A stretch of 64,000 nucleotides of DNA from Butyrivibrio sp. (GTDB lineage Bacteria; Bacillota; Clostridia; Lachnospirales; Lachnospiraceae), in contig NZ_SVFW01000017.1 of the NCBI RefSeq assembly GCF_015056685.1, forward strand, positions 7,553 through 71,552, read 5' to 3'. This document shows, one piece after another, positions 32,576-42,084 of this stretch. The translations under genes and the position numbers were made by a program. The notes beneath the pieces are model-generated. The model ran no database searches. It was not told where the DNA came from and worked only from the letters and a program-made list of their open reading frames with translations. Position 1 is the stretch's first letter; each line of letters opens with the position of its first letter.

Positions 32576-33409
32576 ATGTTAAGATTAGGAGAAAAACAGA
32601 CACTTGTAGTTATCAAGAAGGTAGACTTTGGAGTTTATCTTGCAGAAGAAATGGGAAGCGAAGAGAAAGTTCTTTTGCCCGGAAAACAGGTACCTGCAGG
32701 AACAGATATCGGTTCTAAGATCGAGGTATTCATCTACAAGGATTCTGATGACAGACCAATAGCAACTACCAATGAGCCCAAGATAATGCTTGGCGATGTC
32801 AGGAGGCTCAAGGTAAAAGATACAGGCAGAATCGGAGCATTTATGGATTGGGGCCTTGAAAAGGATGTTCTTTTACCATTTAAGGAACAGACAGCCAAGG
32901 TTAAAAAAGGCGACGACGTGCTCTGTGCTCTTTATATCGATAAGAGCTCAAGACTCTGCGTTACCATGAATGTTTACAGATATCTTTTAAATGAGAGCCC
33001 ATACGGCAAGGACGACAAGGTTCAGGGCACTGTATACGAGCTCAGCGATAACTTTGGAGCTTTTGTAGCTGTTGATGACATATATTCAGCTCTGATCCCT
33101 AAAAAAGAGCTCTATGGAAATGTAAAGATCGGAGACAGCGTATCTGCACGAGTTACTTCCGTAAAGGAAGACGGAAGGCTTAACTTAAGCCTTAGAGAAA
33201 AGGCATATCTTCAGATGGATACAGACGCAGAGAAGATTTATGCCATGATAGAGGCAGCAGGCGGAAGGATTCCTTTTACTGACAAGGCTTCACCTGAACT
33301 TATCCGTGAAAAGACAAATATGAGTAAGAATGAGTTCAAAAGAGCTGTAGGACGCCTTTTGAAGGAAGAAAAAATAACTATAAAGGAAGATTCAATAGTT
33401 ATCAGGTAA
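32576..33409 (+). CDS. S1-domain RNA-binding protein, CvfB-like
   Basis: 277 residues. Several S1-type OB folds (about 1-60, 65-130, 140-205, with GRIGAFMDWG and DNFGAFVAVDD) and a C-terminal winged helix (about 220-277, LIREKTNMSKNEFKRAVGRLL). This is the CvfB/YitL architecture, an RNA-binding regulator in Gram-positive bacteria. GGAGGAC precedes the ATG. Confidence 0.9.
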   Translation: MLRLGEKQTLVVIKKVDFGVYLAEEMGSEEKVLLPGKQVPAGTDIGSKIEVFIYKDSDDRPIATTNEPKIMLGDVRRLKVKDTGRIGAFMDWGLEKDVLLPFKEQTAKVKKGDDVLCALYIDKSSRLCVTMNVYRYLLNESPYGKDDKVQGTVYELSDNFGAFVAVDDIYSALIPKKELYGNVKIGDSVSARVTSVKEDGRLNLSLREKAYLQMDTDAEKIYAMIEAAGGRIPFTDKASPELIREKTNMSKNEFKRAVGRLLKEEKITIKEDSIVIR

Positions 33410-33421
33410 GGAGATACGGAA

Positions 33422-34339
33422 GTGAATTATAAGAGAGCCAACAGGTCTTTCCTGTATATGATACTGGCGACACTGGCGTTTACACTGCTTATGAGCTATT
33501 GGATCATACTTACAGGAAGCAGCCTTTCAATATTTACCAATAATGCTCTTTCAGAGCTGGTGGTGCTGATCCCGGCTATCGCAGCCATTCTCTATAGTGG
33601 AGAAAAGATAACAGAGGTTATACCTTTTAAGAAAATAAAGATATCGACACTGTTTATGATAGCAATTTATGTTATTACACTGTTTCCACTGGTGTCTTTT
33701 GTAAATTCAGTGTCAATGCTTTTTGTGGAAAACATGGTGAGCTCTATCAGCGATGAAGTCCTTGCTATGCCGATGTGGTCAATGCTTTTGTCAATCGGTA
33801 TTGTGGGTCCCTTTGTGGAAGAATTTGTCTTTAGAGGTTATATTCTTCAGAGCTATCAGAGAACAGGCCGTATAATCGGTTCTATCGTTCTGTCATCTAT
33901 CCTTTTTGGAATGATGCACTTGAATTTTAACCAGTTTGCCTATGGCACTGTAATGGGAATAATGTTCTGCCTTCTTGTTGAGGCAACAGGCAGCATTTGG
34001 TCATCATTTTTTGCCCATGCCTTGTTTAATTCCATTGAAGTTATCTACATGTATGCCGTACCTGACGTGGTGAGTGAGGCGGACGAAGTGCTTGCGGATT
34101 ACGGAATTGGTAATGAGAGCACCTACCTGATGATAGGCATTTACTTTGTTCTCGCTGTAATATTCACTGCCATAGCTCTGTGCGTTGTCTATAAGATCGC
34201 TGATATGGAAAACAGAAAAGATTTTGTGGATAGCATACACATGTATCCAAGACAAGGCTATAGGCTTATAACTGTACCACTTATCATTGCTATGGTAATT
34301 GCAGTAGCGTGGATGATATTTGTTGCGGCCTTTTTGTGA
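33422..34339 (+). CDS. CPBP family intramembrane metalloprotease
   Basis: 305 residues with about eight membrane helices. Abi/CPBP motifs: EEFVFRGYI (glutamates E133 and E134), HLNFNQF and FFAHALFN. Homologues process prenylated or signal-like peptides or give bacteriocin immunity; the substrate is unknown. GTG start 12 bases after the S1 gene, followed by a terminator. Confidence 0.9.
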   Translation: MNYKRANRSFLYMILATLAFTLLMSYWIILTGSSLSIFTNNALSELVVLIPAIAAILYSGEKITEVIPFKKIKISTLFMIAIYVITLFPLVSFVNSVSMLFVENMVSSISDEVLAMPMWSMLLSIGIVGPFVEEFVFRGYILQSYQRTGRIIGSIVLSSILFGMMHLNFNQFAYGTVMGIMFCLLVEATGSIWSSFFAHALFNSIEVIYMYAVPDVVSEADEVLADYGIGNESTYLMIGIYFVLAVIFTAIALCVVYKIADMENRKDFVDSIHMYPRQGYRLITVPLIIAMVIAVAWMIFVAAFL

Positions 34340-34365
34340 TCAATAAGGTAAAAGAAAATGAAACA

Positions 34366-34399
34366 CCCTTGGCTGTTTGAATGGCCAAGGGCGTTTTTT
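34366..34399 (+). terminator. Terminator after the CPBP gene
   Basis: CCCTTGGC and GCCAAGGG around a 10-base loop, followed by CGTTTTTT. It may also serve yjfB from the other strand. Confidence 0.88.
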
Positions 34400-34411
34400 G
34401 ATGGCTCGCTG

Positions 34412-34600
34412 TCAGATGCGGATGTCGATGTTTCCGCCAATATCAGGATTTACTGACAACTCTGATACAGCATCAATGCCTGCGACCAAAGAGCTGCCTG
34501 TGTCCTCCATGACATCAAGGCTTTTTGAAAGCATGGCGACTCCCACATCTGTCAGAATCTTGTTCTGAGAAAGGGCCATCGATAAAGCAGGAATATCCAT
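34412..34600 (-). CDS. yjfB: YjfB family putative motility protein
   Basis: 62 residues: MDIPALSMALSQ at the start, then LTDVGVAMLSKSLDVMEDTG, and a C-terminal VNPDIGGNIDIRI. This matches the small YjfB family that often accompanies flagellar genes; the biochemical role is unknown. A perfect AGGAGG (34606-34611) sits 5 bases before ATG 34600; a GTG at 34606 overlaps it. A sigma-28 promoter precedes it, which agrees with a motility role. Confidence 0.88.
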   Translation of the reverse strand: MDIPALSMALSQNKILTDVGVAMLSKSLDVMEDTGSSLVAGIDAVSELSVNPDIGGNIDIRI

Positions 34601-34667
34601 AGGCACCTCCTGTGCGACTGCGCTCCGAAAGTACTCCGAAGGCGCAATATACTTTATCCTATCGTTT

Positions 34668-34694
34668 GTATCGGCACTTTAACGTAAAATGTTA
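34668..34694 (-). promoter_or_regulatory. Sigma-28 (SigD) promoter of yjfB
   Basis: On the minus strand: TAAC (34691-34694), 15 bases, GCCGATAC (34668-34675). The consensus is TAAA-N15-GCCGATAA. It lies about 65 bases upstream of the yjfB ATG. Confidence 0.78.
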
Positions 34695-34853
34695 ATACCA
34701 AAAACCCTGGGGCGTTTTTGTAAGTTTTGACTATGAAATTAAAAATATATACAAAAAAGGACTATTAATCGGTGGATTTTTTTGTACATTTATATTAAAA
34801 TGCTAATGTATATAATTCAGTAGAGCATAAAAGCTCTTCAGAAAGAGTGTGAA

Positions 34854-35936
34854 ATGATTTCTAATCAAATTCTTCAGAATACCATTGATGGACTAAAAAA
34901 CATAGCACATGTAGATCTTTTTGTGCTTGATATTGATGGCAAGGAGGTTGCTTCCACAAGCAGTGACGTTGTCAATGTTTCAGCTGCTGCAAGGGACTTT
35001 GTGGAATCTCCGGCTGATTCTCAGGAAATTCAGGGATATCAGTTCTTTAAAATATACGATGAGCAGAGTCTTGAGTATATTCTTATCTGCACAGGAAGCG
35101 GTGAGAATATCTATATGCTTGGCAAGATGATCGCATATCAGATCCAGACACTTCTTGTGGCTTACAAGGAAAGATTCGACAAGGATAACTTTATCAAGAA
35201 CCTTCTTCTTGATAACCTTCTTTTGGTTGATATTTACAGCAGAGCCAAAAAGCTTCATATCCAGACTGATGCCAAGAGAGTTGCCATGATCATCGAATCA
35301 ATCAATGGCAGGGACAATAATGCCCTTGAGATCGCAAGGACTCACTTTGGTACAGGTACTGACTTTGTAACAGAGGTTGATGAGGACAATATCATAATCG
35401 TTAAGGATGTTACAGATATCAATAAGCCGGGAGAGATTGCAAAGGCAGCAGAAGAGATGCAGGCAGGTCTTGAAAAAGAAGGCCTTTCAGGCGTAAGGAT
35501 CGCTTACGGTACAGTAGTTGGCGAGATCAAGGAAGTCAGCAGATCCTATAAGGAAGCCAAGATGGCCCTTGATGTAGGCAAGATCTTCTTTGATGAGAGA
35601 AAGGTTATCTGCTACAGCGAACTTGGTATTGGAAGACTTATCTATCAGCTTCCTATTCCTCTTTGCAAGATGTTCATTAAGGAGATCTTTGGTGGCAAGA
35701 ACCCTGACGATTTCGATCAGGAGACACTTACAACAATTGATAAATTCTTTGAGAACAGCCTTAATGTTTCCGAGACATCAAGACAGCTCTTTATCCACAG
35801 AAATACTCTTGTGTACAGACTGGATAAGCTTCAGAAGAGTACAGGATTAGATTTGCGAGTTTTTGACGATGCTATCACTTTTAAAATTGCACTTATGGTT
35901 GTAAGATACATGAAGTACATGGAAAAGTTCACTTGA
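34854..35936 (+). CDS. PucR/CdaR-type transcriptional regulator
   Basis: 360 residues. A variable N-terminal sensing region (about 1-130), a GGDEF-like middle region typical of CdaR/PucR proteins, and a C-terminal helix-turn-helix (about 300-355, NVSETSRQLFIHRNTLVYRLDKL) that is diagnostic for the HTH_30 class. Relatives sense sugar diacids or purine breakdown products. No metabolic operon is adjacent, so the target is unknown. AGAGTGTG precedes the ATG, and TATAAT at 34811-34816 may be its -10. Confidence 0.88.
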   Translation: MISNQILQNTIDGLKNIAHVDLFVLDIDGKEVASTSSDVVNVSAAARDFVESPADSQEIQGYQFFKIYDEQSLEYILICTGSGENIYMLGKMIAYQIQTLLVAYKERFDKDNFIKNLLLDNLLLVDIYSRAKKLHIQTDAKRVAMIIESINGRDNNALEIARTHFGTGTDFVTEVDEDNIIIVKDVTDINKPGEIAKAAEEMQAGLEKEGLSGVRIAYGTVVGEIKEVSRSYKEAKMALDVGKIFFDERKVICYSELGIGRLIYQLPIPLCKMFIKEIFGGKNPDDFDQETLTTIDKFFENSLNVSETSRQLFIHRNTLVYRLDKLQKSTGLDLRVFDDAITFKIALMVVRYMKYMEKFT

Positions 35937-35985
35937 TCCTAAAGGTGAATTTTTGATCTAAAAAGTTTTGTTTCAGGAGAAATTT

Positions 35986-36726
35986 ATGGAAAAAGGATAT
36001 AGAAGAAAAAGGGGCACCAGGCAGATACCCGATGATGAGGTAATAACTCTTGAGAATGTTACCAAGTCATATTCCACAGGCGCACCTGCTTTAAATGGCG
36101 TCACACTTCACATCAAAAAGGGAGAGTTTGTATTCATCGTTGGAGACAGCGGTTCAGGTAAGTCTACACTTATCAAGCTCCTTTTAAGAGAGCTGGTACC
36201 AACAGACGGTGAGATAACAGTTCTTGGCTATAATCTAAGGAAGATCAAGCACAGCAAGATTCCTAAGTTCAGACGTAATCTTGGTATTGTATTCCAGGAT
36301 TTCAGACTTTTAAAAGACAGAAACGTATACGAGAACGTTGCTTTTGCTCAGAGAATTGTTCAGACACCTACACGAGAGATCAAAAGAAATGTTCCATCAA
36401 TTCTTGCAACTGTTAACCTTGCAGGAAAATACAAAAATAAAATAAATCAGCTGTCAGGTGGTGAGCAGCAGAGAGTTGCGCTTGCAAGAGCTCTTGTAAA
36501 TAAGCCTACGATTCTTTTGGCAGATGAGCCTACCGGAAACCTTGATCCTAACAATTCATGGGAAATAATGAAACTCATGGAACAGATCAATGAAAATGGC
36601 ACAACAGTTATCGTGGTTACACATAACAGAGAAATCGTCAACGCCATGAAAAAGCGAGTTATAACCATGAAAAAAGGCGTCATTATAGAAGACGAGGAAG
36701 AGGGTATGTACATCGATGAGGATTAG
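35986..36726 (+). CDS. ftsE: Cell division ATP-binding protein FtsE
   Basis: 246 residues. ABC ATPase with Walker A GDSGSGKST (about residue 53), signature LSGGEQQR and Walker B ILLADEPTGNLD. It has a basic N-terminal extension of about 20 residues before the usual FtsE start. AGGAG at 35975-35979 fixes ATG 35986. Overlaps ftsX by 11 bases. With FtsX it transmits ATP hydrolysis to a cell-wall hydrolase at the septum. Confidence 0.95.
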   Translation: MEKGYRRKRGTRQIPDDEVITLENVTKSYSTGAPALNGVTLHIKKGEFVFIVGDSGSGKSTLIKLLLRELVPTDGEITVLGYNLRKIKHSKIPKFRRNLGIVFQDFRLLKDRNVYENVAFAQRIVQTPTREIKRNVPSILATVNLAGKYKNKINQLSGGEQQRVALARALVNKPTILLADEPTGNLDPNNSWEIMKLMEQINENGTTVIVVTHNREIVNAMKKRVITMKKGVIIEDEEEGMYIDED

Positions 36727-37612
36727 TAGTTTCTTTTACACCATCGGACAGGGTTTTAAAAATTTAGGCAGAAACAAGTGGTATACGCTTGCTTCTATTG
36801 CGACCATCAGTGCCTGCCTGTTTTTGTTCGGACTTTTTTATTCTATAATCACTAACTTTGAAAACGTAGTAAAGACAGCCGAGGAAGGCGTTTCTGTAAC
36901 TGTTTTCTTTAACGAGGGAACAACAGAGGAACAGATTCTTGCAGTAAAGACTGATCTTGAAAAGAGACCTGAAGTTAGGGAGATTGTTTATGTATCTGCA
37001 GATGATGCCTGGGAAGAGTTTAAAGAGGACTACCTTGGCGAATACGCAGACGGATTTACAGAGAATCCTCTGGCAGATTCAGCAAACCTTCAGATATACC
37101 TTAATGATGTATCTTTGCAGGGAGCGCTTGTAACTTATATTGAGTCTATCGACGTAGTAAGAGAGGTTAACCGCTCTGAAGTTACAGCCAATACCTTAAG
37201 CGGTTTGAACGTGCTGATCGCATATATTTCAGCAGGTATCATCATCATTCTGCTTTTGGTATCAATATTCCTTATCAGCAATACAGTTACCATGGGTATC
37301 GCAGTTAGAAAAGATGAGATCAATATCATGAAGTACATTGGTGCAACAGACTTCTTCGTAAGAGCACCATTCGTGGTAGAAGGCATCATCATCGGAATCA
37401 TTGGTTCAATAATTCCACTTGTTATTATATATTTTGTTTATACCAATGCTATCACATACATAGCATCAAGATTTACTATGCTTTCAACATTGCTTAACTT
37501 CCTTCCTGTGCAGGTGGTATACAACAAGCTTGTACCAATCGCACTGGCCATCGGAATTGGTATTGGTTTCTTTGGTAGTTTCACAACTGTTAGAAAACAC
37601 CTACATGTATAA
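36716..37612 (+). CDS. ftsX: Cell division protein FtsX
   Basis: 298 residues: one N-terminal helix (about 22-45), an extracellular domain (about 50-165), then three helices (about 170-290), the canonical FtsX topology. The extracellular domain binds the M23 hydrolase encoded next. Translationally coupled to ftsE. Confidence 0.95.
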   Translation: MRISSFFYTIGQGFKNLGRNKWYTLASIATISACLFLFGLFYSIITNFENVVKTAEEGVSVTVFFNEGTTEEQILAVKTDLEKRPEVREIVYVSADDAWEEFKEDYLGEYADGFTENPLADSANLQIYLNDVSLQGALVTYIESIDVVREVNRSEVTANTLSGLNVLIAYISAGIIIILLLVSIFLISNTVTMGIAVRKDEINIMKYIGATDFFVRAPFVVEGIIIGIIGSIIPLVIIYFVYTNAITYIASRFTMLSTLLNFLPVQVVYNKLVPIALAIGIGIGFFGSFTTVRKHLHV

Positions 37613-37635
37613 TACAAGAAGGACATCCTTTTACA

Positions 37636-38859
37636 TTGAGTTTATTGAATAAAGTTTACAAAAACAGAATAGTTAAAGGGTTAATATGTGCAGCTACAGC
37701 AATTGCTATATTTGCAGGTAGCTGCATATCTTCGTATGCAGAAGTAACTGAGGAGAGTATCAAGGCCAAGGAAGCTCAGATCAGCGACGCCAAAAAAGAA
37801 CGCGATTCACTTAGTACAGCCAAGACCAATCTTGAGAAGATAAAAAAAGAGCTGGAAAAGAGCAAATCCGATCTTAATGCCTATATTACTGAACTTGATG
37901 CGTCACTAACTGATATTCAGACCAAGATTGATGCGCTTACTGATCAGATCACTGAGAAGGAAGCTGAGATAGAAGAGACCACGAGAGAGCTTGAGGAAGC
38001 CGAAAGGATTCAGCAGGAGCAGTATGAGGCTATGAAAAAGCGTATCAAGTTCATGTACGAGCGTGGAGACACTATGTACATGGAGCTTCTGGTTGAATCC
38101 GGAAGCTTTGGAGATATGCTCAATAAGGCTGAGTACATTGAGATGCTTTCATCCTATGACAGGAAAAAATTAAACGAGTATATTGCTACAACTCAGCTTA
38201 TTACTGTCACAAAACAGGCCCTTGAAGAAGAAAAGGCTACTCTCGATCTTGCAATGGAGGAAAAAGAGCAGGAGGAAGCAAATCTCCAGTCCCTTCTTCA
38301 GACAAAGAGTAGTGAGCTTTCCGCAGTTAAGGCTGATATTTCCAATAAAGAAGCAGCGATTGCTGAATATGAGGCCGAGATCAAGGCTGAGAACGCAACA
38401 ATTGCAGCTCTGGAAAAAGAAGTTGCTGCTGATAAAGCAGCTCTTTACAGCAGATATATGTATGACGGTGGTGTATTTACATGGCCATGTCCAAGCTATA
38501 CCAGAATTTCTGATAATTTTGGTATGAGAATGCACCCGACTCTTGGGGTAGAAAAAATGCACAACGGTATAGACCTTGCTGCACCGGCAGGATCAGCAAT
38601 ACTTGCTGCTTACAACGGAACAGTAGTAGCTGCTGATTACAATTCCTCCATGGGTAATTACATCATGATAAACCATGGTGGCGGCCTATATACCATTTAT
38701 ATGCATTGTTCGAAGTTGTATGTCTCGAAAGGTACGGATGTTACTGCGGGAACCAAAATTGCAGCAGTAGGATCCACCGGAAGATCAACAGGTAATCATT
38801 TGCATTTTGGTGTTCGATTAAATGGAGCTTACGTCAGTCCTTGGAATTACCTGAAATAA
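37636..38859 (+). CDS. Secreted M23 peptidoglycan hydrolase with coiled coil (FtsEX-activated)
   Basis: 407 residues. Signal peptide (about 1-34), long coiled coil (about 40-285), and a C-terminal LytM/M23 metallopeptidase (about 300-405) with HNGIDLAAP and HLHFGV zinc ligands. This is the EnvC/CwlO/PcsB-like layout used by FtsEX. Position directly after ftsX makes it the likely effector. Starts with TTG 37636; the ribosome site AGAAGG is distant. Confidence 0.93.
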   Translation: MSLLNKVYKNRIVKGLICAATAIAIFAGSCISSYAEVTEESIKAKEAQISDAKKERDSLSTAKTNLEKIKKELEKSKSDLNAYITELDASLTDIQTKIDALTDQITEKEAEIEETTRELEEAERIQQEQYEAMKKRIKFMYERGDTMYMELLVESGSFGDMLNKAEYIEMLSSYDRKKLNEYIATTQLITVTKQALEEEKATLDLAMEEKEQEEANLQSLLQTKSSELSAVKADISNKEAAIAEYEAEIKAENATIAALEKEVAADKAALYSRYMYDGGVFTWPCPSYTRISDNFGMRMHPTLGVEKMHNGIDLAAPAGSAILAAYNGTVVAADYNSSMGNYIMINHGGGLYTIYMHCSKLYVSKGTDVTAGTKIAAVGSTGRSTGNHLHFGVRLNGAYVSPWNYLK

Positions 38860-38883
38860 AAGTCTCCCGGGGATAGGAGAAAG

Positions 38884-40152
38884 ATGGATTATCAGACAGA
38901 GTTCGATGAAAAGCAGTATCAAGGAAAATTAAACAGAAGATTTATCAGCGGTATATTAGTAGGATGCTTTGTTGCACTGTTTATAAGCGCAGCTGTTGGA
39001 ATGGCATATTTGTTCACATTAAATCCGGCAACTGTACAGACAGGCAGCGGAGAATCAGTTTTAAACGATGAGACACTTACCAAGATTAATAAAATAGAGT
39101 CTGTTATTGATTCAAACTTTTATAAAACTGATGTTTCTAGCGAAGCAAAGGCCAACGGACTCTATAAAGGGCTTATGGAATCCCTTGACGATCCTTATTC
39201 TGTTTACTACACAGAGGAAGAACTCACAGAGCTTATGAATGATACAGCAGGTATCTACTATGGCATAGGCGCCTATGTGAGCATGGATCAGACAACAGCA
39301 CTTCCTCGCATTTCAGGAGTTATCGAGGGAACACCTGCTGAGGAAGCAGGGCTCCAGACAGATGATATTATCTATGAAGTAGATAAGCAGAGCACACAGG
39401 GACTTGAACTGAGCGAAGTGGTATCTCTTATTAAAGGTGAAGAGGGCACCACAGTTCATCTGACACTCCTTAGAGGATCAGATCTTGAGGAGATAGAAGT
39501 TGATGTTATGCGTGCTCAGGTTTCAGTTCCTACAGTAAAGACAAAGGTTATGGATGACGGCGTTGGATACCTTCAGATCACAGAGTTTGATGAAGTTACT
39601 CCTGACCAGTTTACTGAGGGCATGGCAGAACTTAGAGCAAATGATATAAAAGGACTTATTATTGACCTTAGAAGTAATCCCGGCGGAAGCCTCACAGCAG
39701 TATGCGACATAGCAAGGCAGCTCTTACCTGAGGGAACTATTGTTTATACTGTTGACAGGGATGGAAACAGAGAGGATTACACCTGCGACGGAACCCATGA
39801 GATCGACATTCCTGTAGTAGTACTTGTTAACAAGTATTCAGCCAGCGCTTCAGAAATTCTTTCAGGCGCTATCAAGGATTACGGCATCGGAACCCTTGTT
39901 GGAACAACTACTTACGGCAAAGGAATTGTTCAGAGAATTTTTGATCTCAAGGATGGCACAGCTATTAAGCTTACAGTCAGCAATTACTACACACCAAATG
40001 GCAACGATATCCACGGAGTTGGAATTGATCCTGATGTAGAGATTGAGTTTGATGCTGATGCTTATGCAGAGGACAAGACAGACAATCAGCTTGATAAGGC
40101 TGTTGAAGTTTTAAAAGAAGCTATCGAGGACCTGGAAGAAAAAGCAGGTTGA
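38884..40152 (+). CDS. S41 carboxy-terminal processing protease with PDZ domain
   Basis: 422 residues. N-terminal membrane anchor (about 20-45), PDZ domain (about 120-200), and S41 catalytic domain with the dyad S321 (in KYSASASE) and K346 (in TYGKG), spaced 25 as in CtpB. A CtpA/CtpB-type protease acting outside the membrane. It follows the M23 hydrolase, and in many Clostridia ftsE-ftsX-M23-ctp is a conserved order, so it may trim the hydrolase or its partners. Confidence 0.94.
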   Translation: MDYQTEFDEKQYQGKLNRRFISGILVGCFVALFISAAVGMAYLFTLNPATVQTGSGESVLNDETLTKINKIESVIDSNFYKTDVSSEAKANGLYKGLMESLDDPYSVYYTEEELTELMNDTAGIYYGIGAYVSMDQTTALPRISGVIEGTPAEEAGLQTDDIIYEVDKQSTQGLELSEVVSLIKGEEGTTVHLTLLRGSDLEEIEVDVMRAQVSVPTVKTKVMDDGVGYLQITEFDEVTPDQFTEGMAELRANDIKGLIIDLRSNPGGSLTAVCDIARQLLPEGTIVYTVDRDGNREDYTCDGTHEIDIPVVVLVNKYSASASEILSGAIKDYGIGTLVGTTTYGKGIVQRIFDLKDGTAIKLTVSNYYTPNGNDIHGVGIDPDVEIEFDADAYAEDKTDNQLDKAVEVLKEAIEDLEEKAG

Positions 40153-40180
40153 CAATAAAAGAAAATAATAGTATTATGCA

Positions 40181-40215
40181 AAACTGTGCTACGTCTTAGC
40201 ACAGTTTTTCTTTTT
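40181..40215 (+). terminator. Terminator after the S41 protease gene
   Basis: AAACTGTGCT and AGCACAGTTT around a 7-base loop, followed by TTCTTTTT. Confidence 0.9.
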
Positions 40216-40288
40216 GGTTTAATTGCTCATTCGAGCGCTTTTTCCAATATTAGAAAGTTAGTTTGTTGTGTTTTTTGAAAGGAATATC

Positions 40289-41071
40289 ATGAAAGTAAAA
40301 GCGTGCATTTACACTGATGCCGGTAAGAAACGCGCTGTTAATCAGGACTCGTCTCTTATCAAGGTAGCCAGTGCAGGGAAAATGGGAAGAATATCTTTTG
40401 TTGCTGTCTGCGACGGCATGGGAGGACTCTCAAAAGGAGAAGTGGCCAGCTGTAAAGCCATAAGAACACTTGAAAACTGGTTCCATGAAGAATTGTCTTT
40501 GATGCTTGGAATCGACGAAGATAAAATATGGGACGTTATTGAAATATCCTGGAGAAGGCTTCTTGCAGACATAAACAGGGATATAAGACGTTACGGCAAA
40601 CACAGGGGGATCAAGCTTGGGACCACTTTGACAGCTCTTTTGCAGATTGGAAGAAAATACATGCTCATGAATGTAGGGGACTCGAGAATATATCTGGTGA
40701 GCAGAAAAGACGTGCAAAAGATAACCCATGACCAGAGCCTTGTCCAGAGTAAGATTGACAGCGGGGTCATGCTGGAAGATGAAGTGCAAAACAGCCAGGA
40801 AAGAAATGTTCTCTTGCAGTGTCTTGGACATGGGAGCGTTCCGCAGCCTCAGATAATAAGAGGAGACATACGGATGAGCACCACAGTTGTCGCCTGCAGT
40901 GATGGTCTTTGGAAGACCATATCGGAAAAAGAACTGTTTAGAGCCCTGTGTCCTCAGATGTGCGTAACTTCTGAGGATATGCTGGAGGAATGTAAAAAAC
41001 TGACCATGACAGCAATAGACCGCAAGGAACAGGATAATATCACTGTGGCCGCCATGTGCCTGGAGTACTGA
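40289..41071 (+). CDS. PP2C-type Ser/Thr phosphatase
   Basis: 260 residues. Metal-dependent phosphatase motifs: RAVNQDS, VCDGMGG, GDSRIYLV, CSDGLW and DNITVA. Start ATG 40289 after AAAGGA. It lies directly before a protein kinase gene (stop and next ATG are 2 bases apart), so the two form a kinase/phosphatase switch. Confidence 0.92.
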   Translation: MKVKACIYTDAGKKRAVNQDSSLIKVASAGKMGRISFVAVCDGMGGLSKGEVASCKAIRTLENWFHEELSLMLGIDEDKIWDVIEISWRRLLADINRDIRRYGKHRGIKLGTTLTALLQIGRKYMLMNVGDSRIYLVSRKDVQKITHDQSLVQSKIDSGVMLEDEVQNSQERNVLLQCLGHGSVPQPQIIRGDIRMSTTVVACSDGLWKTISEKELFRALCPQMCVTSEDMLEECKKLTMTAIDRKEQDNITVAAMCLEY

Positions 41072-41073
41072 AA

Positions 41074-42084
41074 ATGGAGAGATTCAAGATACTAAAAAAG
41101 CTTGGGCAGGGCGGAAACAGCGAGGCTTTTCTTGCAAGGGACAAAAAGCGCGGAAACCTTGTGACTTTAAAGTTTGCAACGAAGGTACCTGCTTCTGTGG
41201 GCAACGGCGAGTCGGGTCCTTTTGTTGGGGAAGCGGCGATCCTACAGGAATTTGATAAAAGAAATTACAAAGAGCTTGTAAAGGCAGGAAGAATTCCCTG
41301 CCTAGTGGCCTTGGGAAGAGACTATATTGCAGTCACTTATGTGCCGGGAGAGAACCTTCTGGAAATTCTCAAGAAGAAAAGAAAACTTAAGGAGAAACAG
41401 GTGATAGGGATCGCGAAAGATCTTTTGACCATATTAAGGACGCTCCATGAAAGCGATACTCCTATTGTTTATAGAGATTTAAAGCCTGCAAACATCATAG
41501 TAAACAGCGATGGAAAGGCATGTCTTATTGACTTTGGCGCAGCAAGATTCTATCAGAAGGAGAGAAAGACAGATGATACAATAAATCTGGGGACCATAGG
41601 CTATGCGGCACCTGAGCAGTATGGAAACCTTGGGCAGAGTGATGAGCAGACGGATATATACTGCTTTGGAATGACTATCCTTTCTCTTTTGACAGGAATA
41701 AATGCCAAGGACTCCGATGCGCTGAGTATGGCAAGGAGCGGAGCCTTGAAAAATGTATCTCCACAGATGATGGCTGTTATAGAAAGATGCATAAAAGCTG
41801 ACAGGGATAACCGTTTTAAAAGCTTAAAGGAAGTAGAAAAAGGCATAAAGATGGTACCCGGAAAAATAATTGTCATAAGGTTTTTAAGAGCAGCTTTAAT
41901 TGTTGTGGTAGCTCTTTTGACCTCGGCTGCGATTACCTTTGGGGCCATGCATGAAGAAAGAGCTGTTCAGGTGATCAAAGATGATATGGAAGTGAGGATT
42001 CCGGCAATCAGATACAGATTGTCCATTGCAAGGCAGAGAATAGCTGATCTTGCGGATACTTTGATGAAAGAGGAAGATATATGA
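41074..42084 (+). CDS. Ser/Thr protein kinase with C-terminal membrane helix, no PASTA domains
   Basis: 336 residues. Hanks-type kinase: LGQGGNSEAFLA loop, invariant Lys in VTLKF, catalytic loop YRDLKPANII (Tyr replaces the usual His of HRD), DFGAA, and GTIGYAAPEQ. A single membrane helix at about 270-290 is followed by only about 45 residues, with no extracellular PASTA repeats. It therefore differs from IreK/PrkC. ATG 41074 follows GGAG; it overlaps the next gene by 4 bases. Confidence 0.92.
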   Translation: MERFKILKKLGQGGNSEAFLARDKKRGNLVTLKFATKVPASVGNGESGPFVGEAAILQEFDKRNYKELVKAGRIPCLVALGRDYIAVTYVPGENLLEILKKKRKLKEKQVIGIAKDLLTILRTLHESDTPIVYRDLKPANIIVNSDGKACLIDFGAARFYQKERKTDDTINLGTIGYAAPEQYGNLGQSDEQTDIYCFGMTILSLLTGINAKDSDALSMARSGALKNVSPQMMAVIERCIKADRDNRFKSLKEVEKGIKMVPGKIIVIRFLRAALIVVVALLTSAAITFGAMHEERAVQVIKDDMEVRIPAIRYRLSIARQRIADLADTLMKEEDI

